Source of the DNA: CAWDDG01 sp963801065
Lineage (GTDB): Bacteria; Actinomycetota; Actinomycetes; Jiangellales; Jiangellaceae
Direction: 5' to 3'
DNA length: 64,000 nucleotides
NCBI GenBank assembly: GCA_963801065.1
Contig: CAWDDG010000007.1
Location: forward strand, 124,001-188,000
Shown: piece after piece, positions 8,163 to 15,807 of the stretch
How the letters are laid out: each line of letters opens with the position of its first letter
How positions within the stretch are numbered: position 1 is the stretch's first letter
Notes under the pieces: generated by a model
Database searches by the model: none
The model's input: only the letters and a program-made list of their open reading frames with translations
What the model was told of the DNA's origin: nothing
Position numbers and translations under genes: made by a program

Positions 8163-8540
8163 GTGGACGAGCCGGCCTGTAAGCCGGATTCTGTGGCTCC
8201 GGCAAGCCGGAGCCGGCGACCATCCATCTAGGACCGTCGTTGCCGACGGCCTCCAGCGGTCTACCCGGGAGCTCGGGCGGGCCGCCCTCGGACGCTCCCT
8301 GTCTGACCTTGCTCCAGGTGGGGTTTACCGAGCCGCCCGGGTCGCCCCGGGCGCTGGTGGTCTCTTACACCACCGTTTCACCCTGACCGGACGCCAGAGC
8401 GTCCGGCGGTTTGCTTTCTGTGGCACTTGCCCGCGGGTCACCCCGGGTGGGCGTTACCCATCACCCTGCCCTGTGGAGTCCGGACTTTCCTCGCCGGGGC
8501 CTGAGGGCCCCGCCGCGGCCGCCCGGCCGGCTCGTCCGAC
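8163..8540 (-). ncRNA. rnpB: RNase P RNA (M1 RNA, type A)
   Basis: Read on the minus strand, the RNA starts near 8540 with CGGACGAGCCGGCC and soon gives the universal GAGGAAAGTCCGGACTCC (CR I). It then has GGGTAACGCCCACCCGG, AGTGCCACAGAAAGCAAACC (CR II/III), AAACCCCACCTGGAGCAAGG, and ends with GGCTTACAGGCCGGCTCGTCC, whose last bases pair with the 5' end. The length of about 378 bases is normal for an actinobacterial type A RNA. It is the catalytic component that removes tRNA 5' leaders. Exact ends are approximate by a few bases. Confidence 0.97.
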
Positions 8541-8556
8541 ATCGAGTCTACGGGGC

Positions 8557-8907
8557 TCAGTCCGAGATGCAGAACTGGTTGCCGTCCGGGTCGGCGAGAA
8601 CGGTCCAGCGGAACCCGCCCACCTCGTGATCTGCCACGGTCGTGGCGCCGAGACTCAGCGCTCGCTCGACCTCGGCGACGCGGTCCGGGCCGGCCGTCAG
8701 GTCGAGGTGCAACCGGTTCTTGCCGCCCGTCGGGTCGTCGACCCGCTGGAAGCCGAGGTACTCGACGCTGGTGCCTGGGGCCTGGACGAGTACATACCAT
8801 CCGTCGGTGGAGTCGTGGACGTCACCGCGCAGGAACTCCGCCCACCAGCTTGCGAGCCTGCGGGCGTCGGCCGAGTCGAACGTGACGTGCTTGATCGTGA
8901 GCGGCAT
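8557..8907 (-). CDS. VOC (glyoxalase-like) family protein
   Basis: 116 residues in one vicinal-oxygen-chelate module: IKHVTFDSADARRLASWWAEFL at the start, then RLHLDLTAGPDR in the middle and WTVLADPDGNQFCISD at the end. Metal-ligand candidates are His7, His of RLHLDL and Asp/Glu near the end, where the usual terminal Glu is replaced by the NQFC context. Such proteins act as lyases, dioxygenases or drug-binding proteins; substrate cannot be deduced. ATG at 8907; the gene ends 16 bases before rnpB on the same strand. Confidence 0.8.
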   Translation of the reverse strand: MPLTIKHVTFDSADARRLASWWAEFLRGDVHDSTDGWYVLVQAPGTSVEYLGFQRVDDPTGGKNRLHLDLTAGPDRVAEVERALSLGATTVADHEVGGFRWTVLADPDGNQFCISD

Positions 8908-8944
8908 CGCAGACCTCGGGTAGGCGTCGAGTGACGTCGGCAGG

Positions 8945-9715
8945 CTAGCCGGGTGCTCCCTCGGCGGCGAGCAAGGCCGCGCCGATGATCCCGGCGTCGT
9001 TCAGGAGGCCGGCCGGCACGATCGGGGTCCGCAGGTCCAGCAGCGGCAGGAACCTGTCGGCCCTCTTGCTCACGCCGCCACCGACGATGAACAGATCGGG
9101 TGAGAAGACGAACTCCAGGTGGGCATAGAAGTCCTGTAGCCGCTCGGCCCACTCCTCCCAGGACAAGCCCTTCTCCTCACGGACCGACGCGGCGGCGTGC
9201 TTCTCGGCCTCCCTACCGTGGAGGTGCAGGTGGCCGAACTCGGTGTTGGGGAGCAGGACGCCGTCGTGCAGGACGGCGCTCCCGATCCCCGTGCCGAGCG
9301 TCGTCACGATCACCACACCGTCGACGCCGGCGGCAGCGCCGAATCGGCCCTCCGCGACGCCCGCGGCGTCGGCATCGTTGACGACGATCACGTGCTGACC
9401 GGTCCGCTCGCCCAGCACGGCGGCGAGATCGACTCCCACCCAGGACTTGTCGACGTTCGCGGCCGACCGTATTCGGCCGCGGGTGACTATCCCGGGGAAC
9501 GTGCAGCCGAACGGCTCGGTCCAGTCGAACGCGGACAGCACCTCGAGGATGACCTCGACGACGTTCTCCGGCGTCGACGGCTCCGGAGTGTCGAGGCGGA
9601 CGCGCTCGGCTGCGAACTCGCCCTTCGTCAGGTCGACCGGAGCGCCCTTGATGCCGCTGCCGCCGACGTCGATGCCGAACCCTCGAGTCCTTCCCTGCGC
9701 CGCCACGCGGTCCAT
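8945..9715 (-). CDS. ppgK: polyphosphate glucokinase (ROK family)
   Basis: 256 residues from ATG 9715, the usual length. FGIDVGGSGIKGAPVDL is the ATP/polyphosphate-binding loop near the N-terminus. FGCTFPGIVTRG, VVNDADAAGVAEGRFG (catalytic Asp in NDADAAG) and VTTLGTGIGSAVLHDG complete the ROK active site. EFGHLHLHGREAEKHAAASVR and LFIVGGGVSKRADRFLP match polyphosphate glucokinases rather than ATP-only glucokinases. It phosphorylates glucose to glucose-6-phosphate using polyphosphate (or ATP) in the cytoplasm. A TTG-started extension to 9808 is open but unsupported by homology. Confidence 0.92.
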   Translation of the reverse strand: MDRVAAQGRTRGFGIDVGGSGIKGAPVDLTKGEFAAERVRLDTPEPSTPENVVEVILEVLSAFDWTEPFGCTFPGIVTRGRIRSAANVDKSWVGVDLAAVLGERTGQHVIVVNDADAAGVAEGRFGAAAGVDGVVIVTTLGTGIGSAVLHDGVLLPNTEFGHLHLHGREAEKHAAASVREEKGLSWEEWAERLQDFYAHLEFVFSPDLFIVGGGVSKRADRFLPLLDLRTPIVPAGLLNDAGIIGAALLAAEGAPG

Positions 9716-9762
9716 GATCGCCGATCGACCAGCCTCGGGACCATCCGGGCGGCTGAAGCGAG

Positions 9763-10455
9763 ATGCTGGGGCGCGTGGAGCCCGTTCCAGCGCTCGTCGC
9801 CTGTGCACACGGCACCCGGGATCCGGAGGGTCAGGCGGCGGTCGCCGCGCTTCGTGCGGCCGTGGCCGCGGCCCGGCCGCATGTGCCCGTGCTGGCGGCG
9901 TACGTCGATGTCCAGGAGCCGGTACTGTCCGCCGTGCTACGGGGCACCGGCCCGGCGGTCGTCGTCCCGCTCCTGCTCTCGTCCGGCTACCACCTCAATG
10001 TCGACATCGCCGAGGCCGTCGAGGCCGCAGGTCCGCGGGTGCGGACGGCCCGCGCCCTCGGCCCCGACGCGGCGCTGGTCGCGGTTTTGATCGATCGTCT
10101 CGATGCGGCGGGTGTCACCGACGAGCACGCGGTCGTCCTCGCGGCGGCCGGGTCGTCCGACCCCGGAGCGAAGCGCGACGTCGAGCAGACGGCTCGCGAG
10201 CTGGGCCATCGCATCGGTCGAGACGTCGTGCCGGCGTACGCGTCGGCGGCCGAGCCACGTTTCGCGGACGCCGTGGAGCGCCTGGCGGCAGAGGGTCGAC
10301 CGGTCGCCGTTGCGGCATACCTGCTTGCGCCGGGTTACTTCTACGACCGGATCCGCGAAGTCTCGGCCGACGTCCACACCACGCCGCTCCTGCCGCACCC
10401 CGCGGTCACTGGCCTCGTGCTCCGCCGCTACGACGAGGCGGTCACGGGAGGGTGA
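9763..10455 (+). CDS. CbiX/SirB-type sirohydrochlorin chelatase-like protein
   Basis: 230 residues, long form with two chelatase-like halves. The first begins PALVACAHGTRDPEG, where the His of AHGTRDP is the metal-binding residue, followed by VVVPLLLSSGYHLNVDI with a second His. The second half has VLAAAGSSDPGAK and VAAYLLAPGYFYDRI, in which the His equivalents are lost, so catalysis probably rests on the first half. The family inserts Fe2+ or Co2+ into sirohydrochlorin for siroheme or cobalamin. GTG 9775 is an alternative start. The stop overlaps the converging methionine aminopeptidase gene by 14 bases. Confidence 0.85.
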   Translation: MLGRVEPVPALVACAHGTRDPEGQAAVAALRAAVAAARPHVPVLAAYVDVQEPVLSAVLRGTGPAVVVPLLLSSGYHLNVDIAEAVEAAGPRVRTARALGPDAALVAVLIDRLDAAGVTDEHAVVLAAAGSSDPGAKRDVEQTARELGHRIGRDVVPAYASAAEPRFADAVERLAAEGRPVAVAAYLLAPGYFYDRIREVSADVHTTPLLPHPAVTGLVLRRYDEAVTGG

Positions 10456-11308
10456 GGATCTCCGCGCCTGTATCGGTCACCAGGACCGTGTGCTCGAACT
10501 GAGCCGAGCGCCGGCGGTCGCGCGTCACAACCGTCCAGCCGTCCTCCCACATATCCCATTCGTGCGTGCCGAGGTTGATCATCGGCTCGATGGTGAACGT
10601 CATGCCCGGTTCCATCAGGGTCGTCGCCGACGGATCGTCGTAGTGGGGGATCGCGAGGCCGGAGTGGAACGTCGTCCCGATCCCGTGGCCGGTGAACTCG
10701 CGCACGACCCCGTATCCGAAGCGGCGCGCGAAGGACTCGATCACCCGGCCGATGACGTTGATCGCCCGTCCGGGTGCCACCACCCTGATGCCGCGATGCA
10801 GCGCCTCCTGGGTCCGCTGGACGAGCCGCCTGGACTCCTCGTCCACCTCGCCGACCAGGTAGGTGGCGTCGGTGTCGCCGTGGACGCCGTCGAGGTAGGC
10901 GGTGATGTCGATGTTGACGATGTCCCCGTCCTGGAGCCCCGTCGAGTCGGGGATCCCGTGGCAGATCACCTCGTTGACGCTGGTGCACAACGACTTGGGA
11001 AACGCAGGCCCGCGGCCGGTTCCCGGGTAGCCGAGCGTCGAGGGATAGGCGCCGTGGTCGCAGAGGAACTCGTGGCCGACCCGGTCGAGCTCGTCCGTCG
11101 TGACGCCCGGCGCGATGTGCGACGCCACCTCGGCCATCGCCTGCGCCGCGAGCTTGCCGGCCAGTCGCATGCGGTCGATGGTGTCGGGGTCCTTGACGTC
11201 CGAGCCGGGAACCCGGGTCGGCGTGGACCGTCCGACATATTCCGGGCGCGGGATGTGGGCCGGGACGGATCGTTGCGCAGAGACTCGCCCCCGTACGACG
11301 GTCGACAT
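10442..11308 (-). CDS. map: type I methionine aminopeptidase
   Basis: 288 residues from ATG 11308. The pita-bread fold metal ligands are visible: IVNIDITAYLDGVHGDTDAT (two Asp), EFTGHGIGTTFHSGL (His), TFTIEPMINLG (Glu) and FEHTVLVTDTG (Glu). VICHGIP carries the substrate-side His. The N-terminal extension of about 40 residues (VPAHIPRPEYVGRS) contains the PxxPRPxYV motif common in actinobacterial MapB-type enzymes. The enzyme removes the initiator Met from nascent proteins. Upstream, frames to 11374 are open but lack family support. Confidence 0.95.
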   Translation of the reverse strand: MSTVVRGRVSAQRSVPAHIPRPEYVGRSTPTRVPGSDVKDPDTIDRMRLAGKLAAQAMAEVASHIAPGVTTDELDRVGHEFLCDHGAYPSTLGYPGTGRGPAFPKSLCTSVNEVICHGIPDSTGLQDGDIVNIDITAYLDGVHGDTDATYLVGEVDEESRRLVQRTQEALHRGIRVVAPGRAINVIGRVIESFARRFGYGVVREFTGHGIGTTFHSGLAIPHYDDPSATTLMEPGMTFTIEPMINLGTHEWDMWEDGWTVVTRDRRRSAQFEHTVLVTDTGAEILTLP

Positions 11309-11399
11309 GGTCTGCGAGTCTACGGAGCGGCGAGGAGCCCGAGCGAGGCATGTGTGGGCGCCGAGTGCGACCATCGGATGGGACGCGAGGAGGTGTTCA

Positions 11400-11591
11400 G
11401 TGAGCGCTGCGTGGTACTGGTGTCTGGATCACGAACGGGTCGAGCCGGAAGAGGGCTGCCCCAACTACCGACGGATGGGCCCGTACGCGACGCCCGAGGA
11501 AGCGGCGGGCGCACTCGAGCGGGCCCGGATCCGCACCGAGGAGTGGGACGCCGAGGACCGTGCCGAGGACGACTGGGACGACGACAGGTGA
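11400..11591 (+). CDS. small conserved acidic protein
   Basis: 63 residues from GTG 11400, with GAGGAG 7-12 bases upstream. It begins SAAWYWCLDHERVEPEEGCPN, followed by YRRMGPYATPEEAAGALERARIR, and ends in a very acidic tail (DWDDDR). This pattern of tryptophan-rich start, two cysteines and an ALExA helix recurs in small actinobacterial proteins near methionine aminopeptidase genes. Function unknown; the middle resembles a minimal SPOR-like helix. It is oriented toward the large palindrome at 11596. Confidence 0.7.
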   Translation: MSAAWYWCLDHERVEPEEGCPNYRRMGPYATPEEAAGALERARIRTEEWDAEDRAEDDWDDDR

Positions 11592-11595
11592 GGCC

Positions 11596-11714
11596 GATCC
11601 GTGCTGTGCGTTCGTCCGATGCGGAAGCGGGCGTCTAAAGAGCGATTCGTGGCCTGCTTCACCGCCACGAATCGCGGAGCCCGCGGAGCATCGGACGAAC
11701 GCACAGCACGGATC
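11596..11714. repeat. 119-base nested palindrome between converging genes
   Basis: A perfect 27-base inverted repeat (11596-11622 against 11688-11714) encloses a 6-bp stem (GCGGGC 11627-11632 with GCCCGC 11679-11684) and a perfect 12-bp stem (GCGATTCGTGGC 11642-11653 with GCCACGAATCGC 11664-11675), with a 10-base loop. It starts 4 bases after the small gene's stop and its far arm touches the panB stop (11713-11715). The position fits a bidirectional terminator; the arm length and perfection are far beyond a usual one. No T run. Confidence 0.9.
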
Positions 11715-12549
11715 AGTGATACGAGTGCTCGTCGCTCGGGTATGTCCCTGAGACGACGTCCTCGGCGTACGCCTTGGTCGCTTCGCGCAGGGCTCCGCGC
11801 ACGTCCCCGTACGTCTTGACGAACTTCGGTGTCCGGCCCGCCCGCATACCGGCCATGTCCTGCCAGACCAGCACCTGCGCGTCGCAGTCCGGACCGGCGC
11901 CGATGCCGATCGTGGGGATGGTCAGGGTCTTGGTGATCTCGCGGGCCACCTCGGCCGTGACCATCTCCAGCACGACCGCGAACGCGCCGGCCTTCTCCAG
12001 CGCCCGAGCCGCGCCCACGACCCGCGCCGCGTCGTCGCCACGCCCCTGCACGCGGTAGCCGCCCAGCGCGTTGACGCTCTGCGGAGTGAAGCCCACGTGC
12101 CCCATCACGGGGATGCCCGCCTCGACGATCTTCGCGACCGACGGGGCCGCATGGACGCCTCCCTCGAGCTTGACGGCCTGGACGCCCGCCTCCTTCATGA
12201 ACCGAACCGCTGTGGTCAGCGCCTGCTCAGGGCCGAGCTGGTAGGAGCCGAACGGCAGGTCGCCGACGACGAGGGCTCGGCTGGTCGAGCGGACCACGGC
12301 CCTGGCCAGGGGGATCAGCTCGTCGACGGTGACGGGCACCGTGTCGGGGAGCGCGAAGACGTTGTTGGCGGCGGAGTCGCCGACGAGCAGCACGGGCACG
12401 CCCGCCTCGTCGAACACCTCGGCCGTGTACATGTCGTAGGAGGTGAGCATCGGCCAGCGCTCGCTTCGTTCCTTGGCCACCTGCAGGTCGCGGATCGTCA
12501 CGCGACGCGAGAGCTGCCCGCCGTACAGCGGCACGGTCTGCCTTGTCAT
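11713..12549 (-). CDS. panB: 3-methyl-2-oxobutanoate hydroxymethyltransferase
   Basis: 278 residues. I chose ATG 12549 because AGGAG lies 8 bases upstream; an ATG at 12564 and a longer open frame to 12648 are alternatives. Family signatures include MLTSYDMYTAEVFDEAGVPVLLVGDSAANN with Mg2+-binding Asp, TRALVVGDLPFGSYQ-like text, VKLEGG with substrate-binding Lys/Glu, PVMGHVGFTPQSVNALGGY and IPTIGIGAGPDCDAQVLVWQD. It transfers a hydroxymethyl group from methylene-tetrahydrofolate to ketoisovalerate, the first committed step to pantothenate. The 3' end abuts the large palindrome. Confidence 0.96.
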   Translation of the reverse strand: MTRQTVPLYGGQLSRRVTIRDLQVAKERSERWPMLTSYDMYTAEVFDEAGVPVLLVGDSAANNVFALPDTVPVTVDELIPLARAVVRSTSRALVVGDLPFGSYQLGPEQALTTAVRFMKEAGVQAVKLEGGVHAAPSVAKIVEAGIPVMGHVGFTPQSVNALGGYRVQGRGDDAARVVGAARALEKAGAFAVVLEMVTAEVAREITKTLTIPTIGIGAGPDCDAQVLVWQDMAGMRAGRTPKFVKTYGDVRGALREATKAYAEDVVSGTYPSDEHSYH

Positions 12550-12728
12550 GAACTGTCTCCTCATGGTCTCGAGGCCCTCGGACGGGTCCCCTGACTCCCT
12601 CGATCCTCGCACGCTGGCGGGTCGTCGGACGACACGCCACCGGACCACTCGGCCGCCTACGACCCGCTCATGAGTCGGAGGGCTAACCTGGCGACGGATT
12701 TTGACGCCTCAGCCGGTAGGAGCCTCCG

Positions 12729-13424
12729 ATGCCCGACACTTGGGTCCGTAATGCCGTCGCCGAAGCGGTGGGCGTCTTCGCCCTGTGCTTCGTTGGAATC
12801 CTCGCCATCAGCAGCGGGACCGAGCTCACCGGCATCGCATTGGCCACTGGCCTGAGCATCGCGGTCATGGTCGCGGCCCTCGGCCACGTCTCCGGCGGTC
12901 ACTTCAACCCGGCGATCACGCTCGGGCTGTTCCTGGGTCGCAAGATCGATCTACCGATGGCCGTCGTGTACTGGGTCGCCCAGCTCATGGGCGGCCTGGT
13001 GGCCGCACTGCTGATCGCCTTGGTCACAGATACCGAGGTCGTTGCATTCGGCACGCCCACGATCGCCGACGGATTAGGCGTCGGGTGGGCCATCGTGCTC
13101 GAGGCGGTGGCGACGTTCTTCCTCGTGTTGGTCGTCTTCGGCACGGTCGTCGACCGGCGCGCGCCGGCGTCGGTCTACCCGTTCGCGATCGGCCTGACGA
13201 TCACCGCCGGCATCCTGGCGATCGGCTCCTACACAGGAGGCGCCCTGAACCCGGCCCGCGGCTTCGGTCCCGCTCTGGTGGGCGGCGAGTGGGGCGGTAC
13301 TGCCGCCTGGCTGTTCGGTCCGCTCATCGGTGGCGCGCTGGCCTGGGCGCTGCACGAGTATGTGCTGACGCCGCGCGAGGAGGCCGATTCCGTCGCCGAG
13401 TCCGGACGGCGCGACCAGGTCTGA
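12729..13424 (+). CDS. aquaporin (MIP family channel)
   Basis: 231 residues with six membrane helices and both half-helix signatures: HFNPAITLG (about residue 58) and ALNPARGFGP (about residue 175). The selectivity filter text is water-type rather than glycerol-type: SGGHFNPAI with no long glycerol-facilitator insert, and the second motif is NPAR followed by GFGP. It would passively conduct water across the cytoplasmic membrane. ATG 12729 follows GGTAGGAGCCTCCG, with GGAG 8 bases upstream. Hydrophilic acidic C-terminal tail from about residue 215. Flanked by panB and nadE on the opposite strand, so it is transcribed alone. Confidence 0.92.
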   Translation: MPDTWVRNAVAEAVGVFALCFVGILAISSGTELTGIALATGLSIAVMVAALGHVSGGHFNPAITLGLFLGRKIDLPMAVVYWVAQLMGGLVAALLIALVTDTEVVAFGTPTIADGLGVGWAIVLEAVATFFLVLVVFGTVVDRRAPASVYPFAIGLTITAGILAIGSYTGGALNPARGFGPALVGGEWGGTAAWLFGPLIGGALAWALHEYVLTPREEADSVAESGRRDQV

Positions 13425-13447
13425 CGGGCGATCCGGCCGGCGTCGGC

Positions 13448-15238
13448 CTAGATGAGCGGCTTCGGCGGGGAGGGCTCGCGCCAGCCACTGGTGATCGGCA
13501 CCCGCCGGTCGCGGCCGAAGTTGCGTGAGGTGATCTTCGGCCCCGGCGGGTACTGCCGGCGCTTGTACTCGGCACGGTCGACCATGCGGACGACCTCGCG
13601 GACGAGTTCGGGGTCGAAGCCCGCCGCCACCAGTTCGGCCGAGCCCCGGTCCTGCTCGACGTAGTCGTCCAGCACGTCGTCGAGCAGCGCGTAGTCGGGC
13701 AGCGAGTCGGCGTCGAGCTGACCGGGACGAAGCTCGGCGCTGGGCGGCTTGTCGATCGAACCTTGTGGGATCGGCGGCGTCTCGCCCTGATCCTGGGCAG
13801 CCGCGTTGCGCCAGCGGGCGAGCTCCCAGACCAGCGTCTTGGGAACGTCCTTGAGCGGCGCGTAACCACCAACGGCGTCGCCGTAGATCGTGGAGTAGCC
13901 GACGGCGAGTTCGCTCTTGTTGCCGGTGGCGAGCACCAGGTGCCCGTACTGGTTCGACAGACCCATCAGCGTCATGCCGCGCACCCGGGCCTGAAGGTTC
14001 TCCTCGGCGAGGCCGGTGAGCTCGATGTTGTCGAGGAACGCTGCGACCATGGGTGCGATCGGCACCGTGGAGTACCTCAGGCCCGTCCGCTCGGCGAGGT
14101 CGCGTGAGTCGGCCATGGAGTGCCCCGACGAGTAGGTGCTCGGCATCGAGACGCCGTAGACGTTCGCGGCCCCGATCGCGTCGCAGGCGACGACCGCGGC
14201 GAGCGCGGAGTCGATCCCACCGGACAGGCCCAGCACGACCGAGCGGAAGCCGTTCTTGCGCACGTAGTCGCGCAGACCGGTGACGACCGCGGCATAGACC
14301 TCGGCGTGTTCCGCGATTCGAGCGGCGACACCGGCGGGCTGCGGGTCGTAGGCCGGAAGCGGTTGGGCCGAGAGGACCGTGCGCCGCACCGGGTATCCGG
14401 CGGCCTCGGCGTGCGTGGTCTCTCCCGGAGCCGCGGCCGGTGCGGTGGCAGCCGGCAGGTCGAGGTCGACGACCAGGCACCCGTCCTCGAACTGCGGTGC
14501 CCTGCCGAGCACCTCACCGTCCACTCCGACGACGATCGAGTCGCCGTCGAAGACCAGCTCGTCCTGTCCGCCGACCATCGCGACATACGCGAGCGTGCAC
14601 CCGGCCTGCGCGGCGCGCCGCCGGCAGAGGTCGAGGCGGACGTCGTCCTTGTTGCGCTCGTACGGCGAGGCGTTCACGACGAGGAGCAACCCGGCGCCGG
14701 CCGCGCGGGTGGCAGCGACCGGACCGCCTTCCTGCCAGATGTCCTCGCAGACCGCGAGTGCCACATCCACGCCGTGCAGACGCACGACGCTGAGGTGGTC
14801 GCCGGGCACGAAGTAGCGGAACTCGTCGAACACGCCGTAGTTGGGCAGGTGATGCTTCGCCTGCGTCGTGACGACGCGTCCACCGTGCAGGAGCGCAACG
14901 GCGTTCTGCGGTGCGCCCTTGGGTCGGCCCAGCCGCTCGGTGTGGGCGATATCGTCGTCGCGGTCGAGATAGCCGACGACGACGGCGACCTCGCCGAGCC
15001 CTTCGGCGACCAGGCGTCCGGCCAACGCGTCCAGCGCGCGTCGCGACGCGTCCACGAACGAGCGACGCAACGCGAGATCCTCGACCGGGTAGCCGGTCAG
15101 CACCATCTCGGGGAACGCGACCAGATGTGCGCCGCGCCCGGCGGCGTGGTTCGCGTACCTGATCACCAGGTCGGCGTTGGCCTCGAGCGCGCCGACAGTG
15201 GGGTTGACCTGGGCCAGGGCGAGTCGGATCTGCGGCAC
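13448..15238 (-). CDS. nadE: glutamine-dependent NAD+ synthetase
   Basis: 596 residues. The N-terminal nitrilase-type glutaminase domain (1-270) has the E-K-C triad: Glu in LVAFPEMVLTGYP, Lys in AKHHLPNYGVFDE, Cys in LAVCEDIWQEGG. The C-terminal synthetase domain (about 300-596) has the ATP pyrophosphatase P-loop VLGLSGGIDSALAAVV, then SMPSTYSSGHS and LATGNKSELAVGY. It amidates deamido-NAD using ammonia channelled from glutamine. It has the length and order of the actinobacterial form. Start ATG 15238. Pathway partner nadA lies at 58 kb. Confidence 0.96.
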   Translation of the reverse strand: MPQIRLALAQVNPTVGALEANADLVIRYANHAAGRGAHLVAFPEMVLTGYPVEDLALRRSFVDASRRALDALAGRLVAEGLGEVAVVVGYLDRDDDIAHTERLGRPKGAPQNAVALLHGGRVVTTQAKHHLPNYGVFDEFRYFVPGDHLSVVRLHGVDVALAVCEDIWQEGGPVAATRAAGAGLLLVVNASPYERNKDDVRLDLCRRRAAQAGCTLAYVAMVGGQDELVFDGDSIVVGVDGEVLGRAPQFEDGCLVVDLDLPAATAPAAAPGETTHAEAAGYPVRRTVLSAQPLPAYDPQPAGVAARIAEHAEVYAAVVTGLRDYVRKNGFRSVVLGLSGGIDSALAAVVACDAIGAANVYGVSMPSTYSSGHSMADSRDLAERTGLRYSTVPIAPMVAAFLDNIELTGLAEENLQARVRGMTLMGLSNQYGHLVLATGNKSELAVGYSTIYGDAVGGYAPLKDVPKTLVWELARWRNAAAQDQGETPPIPQGSIDKPPSAELRPGQLDADSLPDYALLDDVLDDYVEQDRGSAELVAAGFDPELVREVVRMVDRAEYKRRQYPPGPKITSRNFGRDRRVPITSGWREPSPPKPLI

Positions 15239-15297
15239 GGTTCGAGCGTACGGCGTACTCGACTGGCATGCGACGACGGCCCGGCCGGTCTACCGTG

Positions 15298-15609
15298 ATG
15301 GACGTGGAACGCGAACGGCCGCCCTGTCCCGTCTGTGGCGGAAGGCCGAAGCCGATCCTCTACGGGTACGCGACGCCGCTGCCCGGAGAGCAGGACGACT
15401 ACGTGCTGGCCGGCTGCGTCATCGACGCGGAGGCACCGACCTGGGCCTGCACGAAGTGCGGTCATCGGCACGGCCGGCTGGGCGACGAGGACGCGACGCT
15501 GTCCGCCGAGCCGCGGTTACTGGACAGCCCGTGGGACTGGTTCAAGGACAAGGTCGACGACGTCCGCGACGCCATGGAGGCCGTCTTCGACCGCCGCGAC
15601 CGCGGCTAG
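15298..15609 (+). CDS. small zinc-ribbon protein
   Basis: 103 residues from ATG 15298 (GTG 15304 is possible). Two CxxC knuckles, CPVCGG (about residue 10) and CTKCGH (about 52), are separated by a hydrophobic strand YVLAGCVIDAEAPTWA. This is a rubredoxin-like or zinc-ribbon layout. The C-terminal half is an amphipathic charged helix (DWFKDKVDDVRDAMEAVF). A conserved actinobacterial protein of unknown function; no partner can be inferred. It is divergent from nadE and is followed by repeat copy B. Confidence 0.65.
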   Translation: MDVERERPPCPVCGGRPKPILYGYATPLPGEQDDYVLAGCVIDAEAPTWACTKCGHRHGRLGDEDATLSAEPRLLDSPWDWFKDKVDDVRDAMEAVFDRRDRG

Positions 15610-15640
15610 CCCACCCGTCTTTGACCACGCAAGCCCGGTT

Positions 15641-15727
15641 TGGCACGCTCAACCGCTGTTGATGGCACGCTCAACCGCTGCTCTGCCGCCCGACTTGTCC
15701 GCGTATGTGGAGCGGTCCAGCGTGCCA
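15641..15727 (+). repeat. 87-base three-box element, copy B
   Basis: Boxes TGGCACGCT at 15641-15649 and 15663-15671 and AGCGTGCCA at 15719-15727, with the same spacing as copies A and C. This copy has the best inner stem: ACCGCT (15674-15679) pairs with AGCGGT (15711-15716), separated from the 9-bp box stem by a 2x2 internal loop. Boxes 1 and 2 are extended direct repeats (TGGCACGCTCAACCGCTG twice). It sits 31 bases after the zinc-ribbon gene and 80 bases before glnA2. Confidence 0.9.
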
Positions 15728-15807
15728 TTCGGGCCTCGAAAGGCGCCGGTCGGCCTGGGTCGGGTACGTAACGCGCCCGAAACGCGGGTCGTGCACACTC
15801 GGCCATC

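Noticed and set aside
13074..14480. A 468-codon frame antisense-shifted over aquaporin and nadE
   Set aside because: Arg/Ala/Gly-rich shadow of nadE; no start or family support.
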